From the IMG/VR virus record IMGVR_UViG_3300032315_001907, positions 1 through 38,173 of that record: a DNA stretch of 38,173 nt. The stretch is one strand, 5' to 3'. Positions 32,187 to 38,173 of this stretch are shown piece by piece; positions within the stretch are counted from its first letter, which is position 1; each line of letters starts with the position of its first letter. Both the position numbers and the translations under genes were made by a program. The notes below the pieces were generated by a model. That model was not told the DNA's origin. It did no database searches and worked only from the letters and a program-made list of their open reading frames with translations. This DNA comes from a virus.

Positions 32187-32633
32187 TTAGGTTTTGATAG
32201 TGGTGTTGATGATGCCTGGCACAATGATGCGGATATTGCCCACGGCCATATCGGCATAGTTGTTGGCAATATGGTCAGCCAGTACATAATACGCCCTGCC
32301 CAGTGACGGTTGGATCCATGGGCGCTTATTGGCTACGGCGGCTGCCGATTCTCTTTTCCGGCCTTTCCCTACGCCATGCTCCAGGAATATCCCGTAGTAC
32401 AAAAATGAAAACCGGATGGCGTCAATGTCGCCACCGCGCATTTTCACCGATCCTTTAATGCTCGCGGCCAGTTGAGATTGCCTTCCCTCGGTACTCTTCC
32501 TGGCGTTTACTTTGGAGTGCATTCCCATAGCGGCCAATCGGAAAAGCATCTGCTTTTTCGTGGCATTGGTCCAGTTGCGCAGTTCAGTGATGAACAGCTT
32601 CTGGCGTTCTTCGGTCAGAGGGGTAGGGGTCAT
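32187..32633 (-). CDS. HK97 gp10-like tail completion/neck protein (148 aa)
   Basis: I start this at ATG 32633 ('MTPTPLTEERQ'), because it overlaps the stop of the 352-aa gene as ATGA; the longer reading from 32696 would overlap it by 67 nt. The middle has 'FLYYGIFLEHGVGKGRKRES' followed by 'RPWIQPSLGRAYYVLAD', the HK97 gp10/tail-completion pattern (beta strand, EHG, RPWIxP). It precedes the tape measure by 2 nt, as expected of a neck or tail-completion factor. Confidence 0.75.
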   Translation of the reverse strand: MTPTPLTEERQKLFITELRNWTNATKKQMLFRLAAMGMHSKVNARKSTEGRQSQLAASIKGSVKMRGGDIDAIRFSFLYYGIFLEHGVGKGRKRESAAAVANKRPWIQPSLGRAYYVLADHIANNYADMAVGNIRIIVPGIINTTIKT

Positions 32634-33688
32634 AGTCTTACGATTCCTTTCGTAGTTGATTCCAAGGCGTGAGAGCAATACGGCCACGACCCGCAACAGC
32701 TTTGGCGGTCGCGAGTTGCCGAAACGATATCATTGGCCTCCGAACTTTCTTGCTGGTCGGCAACATAAATGAAATTGAACTCGGCATATAGTGGAAAATC
32801 GTTGAGGTGATCAATCAGATAGCTTTTCACTTGAGCGATATAGCGATTACCCATCAGCTCCTCGCGGCGCATCTTGAAGCCGAGCGCGGAAGCAATAGGA
32901 GGAGTGGTTTTTTCGTAGCCTTGCGGCTCCAAGCGCTCCGTTTGCACCACGTGTGCCCCTTCGATGCGTACCCATAATCTGGCAGTGGCTTCCATCATAG
33001 CCATATTGGCGACTGCCCTTTGGCATAGCGCCACCAACTGGCGCTCCGTGTCGCTTAGATTGTTTTCCTGGATCTTGGAAATCAAGTCTGCATACTGATC
33101 CTTACCCATCAGCGGGACCAGCGCAAAGTTTTCTACGTCGGAGATGATAGGGCGGATGACCTCGAACGTGTACCGGCTCAGATAGCGGGAGTAGGCACCG
33201 CGCATATCTTCTGCCAGGTTGAGGATACACCCGAACAAGTTTTGGAAAGCATTGCTGTCACGCCAACTTGGATAATCATCCTTGTTGGCGTACAAAAATT
33301 TCAGCATCCATTCTATAGATTCATAGCCGGTGTGCAGCATGTGATCCTTGTACGCATTCTCCTGGTACTTGTAGGGGGTTTTCGCATTTTCGCCCTCGAC
33401 GCGAAACAAGCCGGCTTCACCAAATTGCACCGATGCTACCTGCGTATATTCGTAGAGGGATAAGTAGGCCAATGGTCGCTGCACAAAGGGGAGGATAGCT
33501 TCCTGGGCAGGGCTTAAATCATCTTCGTCATAAGCGTCTTTCAGCTCTTGCCACAATGGGCCAAGTGCCGGCACCAGGTATTTCTGCGCTGCCATGAACA
33601 TGGTAGGGGAGATGCTGGCTATTTCCATGCTGAGGTTGGCCCCACCACCTACAAAAGATTTGACGTCTGAAATTTCAGCAAAAAGCAT
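32630..33688 (-). CDS. Head-tail adaptor-like structural protein (352 aa)
   Basis: A mostly helical protein directly after the portal (5-nt gap). It begins 'MLFAEISDVKSFVGGGANLS' and contains repeated helical motifs ('QRPLAYLSLYEYTQV', 'YESIEWMLKFLYANKDDYPS'). It matches a DUF6712-like group that I recall from Bacteroidota phages, unverified. The position portal-adaptor-completion-tape measure supports a connector role. The C-terminus is unusual, with a Cys-rich 'RDRQSCCGSWPYC' that could reflect a late frameshift. Confidence 0.66.
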   Translation of the reverse strand: MLFAEISDVKSFVGGGANLSMEIASISPTMFMAAQKYLVPALGPLWQELKDAYDEDDLSPAQEAILPFVQRPLAYLSLYEYTQVASVQFGEAGLFRVEGENAKTPYKYQENAYKDHMLHTGYESIEWMLKFLYANKDDYPSWRDSNAFQNLFGCILNLAEDMRGAYSRYLSRYTFEVIRPIISDVENFALVPLMGKDQYADLISKIQENNLSDTERQLVALCQRAVANMAMMEATARLWVRIEGAHVVQTERLEPQGYEKTTPPIASALGFKMRREELMGNRYIAQVKSYLIDHLNDFPLYAEFNFIYVADQQESSEANDIVSATRDRQSCCGSWPYCSHALESTTKGIVRL

Positions 33689-33693
33689 ATCCT

Positions 33694-35103
33694 TTAGTTT
33701 TCTACGACCAACGTTGTGTCACTGGGTTTTAGCCCTGATTCCTGTAGGTTAGTCGTCGTATGAGTGGTGTGATCTATGAAAAAGGTGATATCCCAGTTCT
33801 CCGGGTCAGTCTGAGAGTTGAAAGCTGCAATCCAGTTGAGGGTTTCCAGTACGATTTCCTGCTCGATGGTGTTCAGCGTGATGCCGGTATTGTAGCTTTC
33901 CCGCTGATCGCTTCCGGAACCAGCGCCCATTTTCCCGCCTTCTGTTGCGAGACCTACCTGGGAAGGGTGCAGGCCAAGCCCTTGCACAATTTGTGCATCG
34001 GCTTTCTCGGAAGATGGGACCCAGGCGTTGGACTTGATCTTATCATCCACGGCAAGGATTTCTATTTTGCCCAGTGGCTCCTGGGTGGCGTGATCCTGCT
34101 GAAATACCGTGGCGATGGATGCGAAGGCATTGTCTGTGCCAGAGAGGGTTTGGTTGATTTTTTTGATCAGGTCGTCAATGAGAGATTCGCGCTGCTCGTG
34201 GGTGAATGACTGCCAGTCAGGGTAGCGAATTTGGAAGTATGTATCTGGAATGAGAATGTGGTACTTGAGCACTATCTGGTTTCTCATCATGGCATTCACG
34301 ATGCGAGGCACTTGACTGCTGACATCCATCCACCCATCGTTGCGGAAAAGGCCAAGCCAAAACGGACGGGCGTAGTATACTATGCCAGGCGTTTCGAAGC
34401 GGCTGTGCCAGGCGAATTTATTTCCGCGCAAGCCCTGGAGGAATCCATACTGATCATACATATTCAGCATGGGTACTTTTCTGATCTCCGGTTCCTGGGG
34501 CGTCCAGCCCTCCGCAAACTTTGGCGTGTATAGCAGGTACTCTGAAAGCATAGATCTTTTGTTCTGCACAGAGAGACGGCAGAACTCGGCAGGCTTATGA
34601 TACACCGATGCAATCTGCGTCCGATCATTGGTAAGTACCAGCTCCGAAAAAGCATTCATGTAGAAGCGGTAATCCGCAAACTGAGCAGGCAGATAGCTGG
34701 TATTGATGCGGTTCAATCGCAACCACCGGTCAATGACAGGGATGCGGGCGCGTTTGGGGCGGGTCGTTTCGTCATTGTCGTAGATATCGCGATTGCGAAA
34801 ATAGGCAATGCCATTTCCCCACATCATCTGTACGAGCTTGTACACGGCCTGGCCGGCCATAGGCACTTCATATATCTTAGCCCGGATACGAGTGGGCAAT
34901 AGGTCGTCTTCTCCCCACGGGGCCCAGTTATACCCAGCGGTAAGGCTCTCTTCATACATGGCCAAGGCAGGCTTAGGCATCGTATCAATAGGGCTGCGCT
35001 CCCCGGGCACTTCTGCTTTTACCTTGAAATGGCGGTCGTCGGGGAGGATGACCTTATGCTTTCCTGTTTCGTCCTGTATGACGTGTAGCGTTGTAGTACC
35101 CAT
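33694..35103 (-). CDS. Portal protein (469 aa)
   Basis: It forms the dodecameric ring at one capsid vertex through which DNA enters and leaves. The diagnostic part is 'GLHPSQVGLATEGGKMGAG' (about residues 383-401), followed by 'SDQRESYNTGITLN'. The N-terminal half has the 'NGIAYFRNRDIYDNDE' wing region and many aromatic strands. The length is normal. It starts 5 nt after the 111-aa gene and is followed by adaptor and tail-completion genes. It is remote from capsid and terminase (about 18 kb), with fibre genes in between, an unusual order. Confidence 0.88.
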   Translation of the reverse strand: MGTTTLHVIQDETGKHKVILPDDRHFKVKAEVPGERSPIDTMPKPALAMYEESLTAGYNWAPWGEDDLLPTRIRAKIYEVPMAGQAVYKLVQMMWGNGIAYFRNRDIYDNDETTRPKRARIPVIDRWLRLNRINTSYLPAQFADYRFYMNAFSELVLTNDRTQIASVYHKPAEFCRLSVQNKRSMLSEYLLYTPKFAEGWTPQEPEIRKVPMLNMYDQYGFLQGLRGNKFAWHSRFETPGIVYYARPFWLGLFRNDGWMDVSSQVPRIVNAMMRNQIVLKYHILIPDTYFQIRYPDWQSFTHEQRESLIDDLIKKINQTLSGTDNAFASIATVFQQDHATQEPLGKIEILAVDDKIKSNAWVPSSEKADAQIVQGLGLHPSQVGLATEGGKMGAGSGSDQRESYNTGITLNTIEQEIVLETLNWIAAFNSQTDPENWDITFFIDHTTHTTTNLQESGLKPSDTTLVVEN

Positions 35104-35108
35104 AGCTG

Positions 35109-35444
35109 CTAAGGTGTTACCTGTTCACCGTTGAACTCGACAATCAGGGGGATATGAATTTTTTTGATGACAATGGTTGGGATTCCATCCGACCAGATTT
35201 GAATGTTACGGGTGTACCACTTGCGATGGTGGGGATTTTTTTGTAGGCCGATGCGTTGGTATTGTTTCAGCTCTTGCTGGGTGAGCTCTCTGCCGCCTTT
35301 GTCGCGGTGGTTGTGCTTGAGCATTTTTCCACTGAGCTCTATGATGTCGCCGCCCTCTTTCCTGTTGTGGTCGTACGTGACCACCTTACAGGAAAATACC
35401 CGCTCGGAATCCATGTAGTTGAGTATTTGGCGAAAGCTGTACAT
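35109..35444 (-). CDS. Small basic protein before the portal, unknown (111 aa)
   Basis: A basic, strand-rich protein with two His/Lys-rich stretches ('KMLKHNHRDKGGRELTQQEL', 'KNPHHRKWYTRNIQIW'), which suit nucleic-acid or phosphate binding. It precedes the portal by 5 nt. Its ATG lies inside the 3' arm of a 16-bp perfect inverted repeat, and 33 nt after a TGTCCTTT element. Name unknown; head-closure or connector function is possible. Confidence 0.68.
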   Translation of the reverse strand: MYSFRQILNYMDSERVFSCKVVTYDHNRKEGGDIIELSGKMLKHNHRDKGGRELTQQELKQYQRIGLQKNPHHRKWYTRNIQIWSDGIPTIVIKKIHIPLIVEFNGEQVTP

Positions 35445-35484
35445 ACATGCAAGTTAGGCAGCATGTATGTACAGCTAAAGGACA
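35435..35484 (-). promoter_or_regulatory. TGTCCTTT element plus 16-bp palindrome covering a start codon
   Basis: Minus strand: TGTCCTTT (35477-35484), 20 nt, TAACTTGC (35449-35456), then ATG 35444. A perfect inverted repeat AGCTGTACATACATGC ... GCATGTATGTACAGCT (35435-35450 with 35461-35476, 10-nt loop) overlies the spacer, the -7-like box and the start codon. It could be an operator or a translation-blocking hairpin. Confidence 0.62.
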
Positions 35485-35499
35485 GCATTTGCAGCGTGG

Positions 35500-35826
35500 C
35501 TACTTCACCTGCTGTGCCTCGTGCAGCTTGGACAAGGCAATGATTTTCCCTACCAATTTGATAAGACCGGTAAGCACGGCTACCCAGTCTATCTGGACAC
35601 GACCACCGGCATTGTACTCCAGGTTGCCGGCTTTGTCGCGTTTGAAAATTTGGAGGTTGATGCTTTTCATGAGTTCTCCTACGAGGAACTCATTTTTAGT
35701 TTGGCCTACCGCCGCGCCGCGTGCTGTTGGTCCAGCGCATATTGGCGGTGCGGAAGGCCCGGCGTCGAATACCGTCTCCTGGTTGAGCCAGGCATCCGCT
35801 TCTTTGTAAGCAAGCTCAGTTCTCAT
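35500..35826 (-). CDS. Small protein of the portal operon, unknown (108 aa)
   Basis: An N-terminal helical part ('RTELAYKEADAWLNQETVF') is followed by 'NEFLVGELMKSINLQIFKRD' and a C-terminal helix ('WVAVLTGLIKLVGKIIALSK'). It overlaps the end of the 312-aa gene as ATGA. Small proteins in this position often assist tail assembly, but no family is recognised. Confidence 0.66.
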   Translation of the reverse strand: MRTELAYKEADAWLNQETVFDAGPSAPPICAGPTARGAAVGQTKNEFLVGELMKSINLQIFKRDKAGNLEYNAGGRVQIDWVAVLTGLIKLVGKIIALSKLHEAQQVK

Positions 35827-36761
35827 CTATTTCGATTTTGTGATTTGCGTTGTTGAAGCTCCATTTCCTTCCTCCTATCTTCGAGCATAGACATGTAGGT
35901 GAGCGCGGTAGCCCAAGGCTGGGAAGCGACCTGGTCCAGGTGTACGATGCCATCGGCCAGGTTAAGGAGTACGCCTCCCCATGCGTAATCATTTCCCATT
36001 CGTTCTCCTCCAGTATCGGAAGCGCCAAATAGGTTGGGGTATTGGCCTATAATTTTGTGCCGGCAGCAAGCGACCCAAAACAAGATAAATCCCTGGACCA
36101 GTGAAGGCAGGTCTTTCAATATTTTCATCCTGGACTGGACAGTGCTCTCGTGATGAAGAAGGGGCAGCCTCCGGTCGCCGCGATAACCACTCATTTGGTT
36201 TTCGATGCTGTACGGCTTACCAGGGCGATATATAGTGGCGATCAGTTCTATGGCAATATCCTTGTCATCGGTTTTGACAAAGCGTTCGAAGGTCATGAAA
36301 ACAGTACCCAGCTCATAAATGGTCAAATTGTCCAGGCCATCAGAGGGGGCATATAGGTTTTGCGTTTTGCCTTTTCGATCCTTGTACTGCAAAACAGGCC
36401 ATGGGCATTTGGTCCAGGTCAGCGATACTTGCGTACGGCCACTATCTGAATTAGTGAATAACCCTTCCGTTACAATACGTGACACAAAATCGAGATCGGC
36501 AAGAAAGGTTGTGCGCCCGTCTTCTGGGTCAAGTGCTTTGCAGCTTTCTTCCCAGTCTCGAAGAAAACTATCATCAACATCCAGGATCAGTTTCATCAAC
36601 TCGATGCGCCGAAAAGGCAGATCCTGTTCATTGGGGAAAAGACCACGTGTGTCCAGCATCAGCAACTCGTATGCTTTGAGGGCAGATTCAAAAGTCAAGT
36701 CATCCCACTTTTCTGGGATGAGATATTCTTTGTCTTGAATTACCAAGCGATTTGCTGCCAT
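35823..36761 (-). CDS. Tail/portal-module protein, unknown (312 aa)
   Basis: I start this at ATG 36761 ('MAANRLVIQDKEYLIPEKWD'). The ORF could extend to 36785, but that would overlap the coupled 36-aa membrane peptide. The protein is mixed helical, with 'LTFESALKAYELLMLDTRG' and a Trp-rich middle ('SLTWTKCPWPVLQYKDRKG'). It follows the 648-aa tail gene and membrane peptide. It resembles Bacteroidota prophage proteins of unknown function that lie near tail genes, perhaps assembly chaperones. Confidence 0.68.
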   Translation of the reverse strand: MAANRLVIQDKEYLIPEKWDDLTFESALKAYELLMLDTRGLFPNEQDLPFRRIELMKLILDVDDSFLRDWEESCKALDPEDGRTTFLADLDFVSRIVTEGLFTNSDSGRTQVSLTWTKCPWPVLQYKDRKGKTQNLYAPSDGLDNLTIYELGTVFMTFERFVKTDDKDIAIELIATIYRPGKPYSIENQMSGYRGDRRLPLLHHESTVQSRMKILKDLPSLVQGFILFWVACCRHKIIGQYPNLFGASDTGGERMGNDYAWGGVLLNLADGIVHLDQVASQPWATALTYMSMLEDRRKEMELQQRKSQNRNR

Positions 36762-36763
36762 AG

Positions 36764-36874
36764 CTATAAGGAAAAGTTTTGCCACGCCCGCAGCAACATC
36801 GCGATAAACACAATGAATACGGACAATAAAAACAGGGCTACTATCCAGCCCCAGTTCACGCGTTTCTTTTTCAT
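36764..36874 (-). CDS. 36-aa single-TM peptide coupled to the tail gene
   Basis: This ORF was found by reading the gap between the 648-aa and 312-aa genes. ATG 36874 overlaps the stop of the 648-aa gene as ATGA, and TAG at 36764-36766 lies 2 nt before the next ATG. The peptide is MKKKRVNWGW, a hydrophobic helix 'IVALFLLSVFIVFIAMLL' (residues 11-28), then RAWQNFSL. The positive N-terminus favours N-in topology. Possible lysis or entry-related peptide; family unknown. Confidence 0.6.
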   Translation of the reverse strand: MKKKRVNWGWIVALFLLSVFIVFIAMLLRAWQNFSL

Positions 36875-38173
36875 GATGGTTGTTTTGCGATGGTTATTTT
36901 GCTTATGCCTAATCCTTTGTCAGTAATCCGAACGGATATTTCCTTGATGATACCTTGTATGTTCCCTTTCGGGTGCCGCAGGTATATGGGCTTGCCAGGG
37001 TTCTTCTGCCATGCCAGTAAGTCTGCGAGGGTAAGAACAGCCTCCCTGGACACTGTTTCGCCGGACATATAGGCCACGTAGCGTTTCCAGAACTTTTCAT
37101 ACCTGCCGCTGAGTCCTACCCAGTCCATGGAGTATTCATTGACCTGTGTGCCTTCGAAATTTCTATTGTGCGCAGAGGCCAGTGGGTAGGTGTCGCCATC
37201 CGAATTGGCTTGCAGCCCGTGGTAAAACAAGAGCATGAAAGGGCTTTTTCCTGCTATCCCATAGGGCGTTGATGCACCTATGCCATTGAAGTACGGCACC
37301 TGCCAACGCCATACATAAGGCTCCGGCACATCTACTACATGGCTATACAGCGAGAAGAAAGGAGATACGATTTTGAGTGGCTTTATGCTTTCGGCGACAG
37401 GTGGCACCCTTTGCAATTGGTCGGCAATCAATTCGTCTTCGCTCTGTCGGTCGAAATCGAGTTCAAATCCGTCATACTCCGGTGGGCTAATAGAGTAGCC
37501 TATTGAAAACTTCTCTGTCCAATCCTCGGCGGTTTGCCCCAATTGGCTTTCTACGGTACGCACTTGACCCAGTACGCCATCGATGGAAAAGGTGAGCGCA
37601 AACGTACCGGCTAACTTGAGCAGGAACTCATATACCGTAAGGTCAGGCAGATGGTTGGCTAGATTGATTTGGCTACTCAATGCGTTGTAGGGTGCATTGA
37701 TATCGGAATAATACTGTGAATTGACAAAGTACTGGCTTATGTGCTCGAGCTTATCCGAAGTCCTGGTATTGAAAACTATGATTTTTTGGAGCTCTTGATT
37801 TTCCACGAAATCGCCAGCAATAGAGGTAGCGCCGACGTGTTGGAAAATCGCAGTTAGTACCGATGTAAGAAAGGGCATGGGCACCAGGGTGTTTTTCCAT
37901 CCTTTCTGTTTATAGGTTTGCCCCAAGAGCGGGTCTGCATCAAAATCGTTGAGCTGGTACGATTGTGCGTTTGTGTCGTAAAAATTGGCGTAGCCTACAT
38001 ACTGTACGTTTTTTCCATCATACAAATCCTGTGCTTCCAATACAGGATATACGTGTGTGTCGGGCTCAGCAAGCACGCTGTTCAGGTAGTCCAGGTACGC
38101 CGCCTTAACCTCTTCTTCGCGTTCTGTCTCCACGCTATCCGGGTAAAAGAAAACCGTGATCACACTTGGATCG
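36871..38173 (-). CDS. Tail/baseplate-type protein, C-terminal part (gene spans the circular join)
   Basis: This is the continuation of the 648-aa gene that starts at 767. The window end cuts it at 38173, and bases 38051-38173 duplicate 1-123. This part contains mixed beta sequence with 'EYDGFELDFDRQSEDELIAD' near the middle and 'KPIYLRHPKGNIQGIIKEIS' before the stop. The latter would suit an OB-like or lectin-like tail domain. It ends as ATGA with the 36-aa peptide. The role is inferred from context with fibres, portal and tape measure. Confidence 0.8.
   Translation of the reverse strand, partial: DPSVITVFFYPDSVETEREEEVKAAYLDYLNSVLAEPDTHVYPVLEAQDLYDGKNVQYVGYANFYDTNAQSYQLNDFDADPLLGQTYKQKGWKNTLVPMPFLTSVLTAIFQHVGATSIAGDFVENQELQKIIVFNTRTSDKLEHISQYFVNSQYYSDINAPYNALSSQINLANHLPDLTVYEFLLKLAGTFALTFSIDGVLGQVRTVESQLGQTAEDWTEKFSIGYSISPPEYDGFELDFDRQSEDELIADQLQRVPPVAESIKPLKIVSPFFSLYSHVVDVPEPYVWRWQVPYFNGIGASTPYGIAGKSPFMLLFYHGLQANSDGDTYPLASAHNRNFEGTQVNEYSMDWVGLSGRYEKFWKRYVAYMSGETVSREAVLTLADLLAWQKNPGKPIYLRHPKGNIQGIIKEISVRITDKGLGISKITIAKQPS
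38051..38173. repeat. Terminal direct repeat, right copy (assembly circularity)
   Basis: Exact copy of bases 1-123. Removing one copy gives a 38,050-bp circle in which the tail gene is intact. Confidence 0.95.

Overview
The window is one complete circular phage or prophage genome. Its first 123 bases recur exactly as its last 123 bases, and one long tail gene reads without interruption across the join, so the unit length is 38,050 bp. The host is most likely a member of the Bacteroidota. Four exported proteins have Ala|Gln signal-peptide cleavage sites, several promoters carry the TAnnTTTG -7 box, the integrase has a variant HxxR box, and ATGA start/stop overlaps are frequent. An integrase plus a repressor/Cro-type pair indicate a temperate siphovirus-like phage.

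Layout. The lysogeny module is at 24.4-26.7 kb: a Cro-like gene (-), a divergent repressor (+), a candidate attP and a tyrosine integrase (+). Everything else runs on the minus strand, leftward around the circle. The early/replication module (24.1-17.1 kb) holds small unknowns, a four-TM membrane protein, a 31-aa membrane peptide, a 1006-aa primase-helicase, an iteron-like cluster after it, and four small genes, one of them KOW-like. The lysis cassette follows (17.0-15.7 kb: SAGCQ-motif endolysin candidate, TM/coiled-coil protein, holin). The head module (15.6-7.7 kb) has an S49 protease with a scaffold-like tail, major capsid, a putative tail tube, and small and large terminase. The tail/fibre module comes next (7.5-0 kb, continuing at 38-36.8 kb), then portal, neck, tail completion and tape measure (36.8-29.3 kb). 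Last are a truncated dCTP deaminase-like ORF and an AT-rich cargo block with a C5-cytosine methyltransferase.

Most unusual points. (1) Six intergenic copies of TGTCCTTT (minus strand) each lie 19-20 nt before a TAnnTTTG-like box; four start exactly 33 nt before a start codon, suggesting a phage promoter class that makes leaderless mRNAs. (2) Sixteen GGACT/AGTCC motifs lie in about 380 bp beside the primase, with a 28-bp-stem palindrome. (3) Four terminator-like hairpins stand in tandem between the Cro-like gene and the early genes. (4) Four proteins of the late region, including the long repeat fibre, carry Sec signal peptides. (5) Two look-alike structured leaders precede early genes. Functions of many small genes are unknown and are marked as such.
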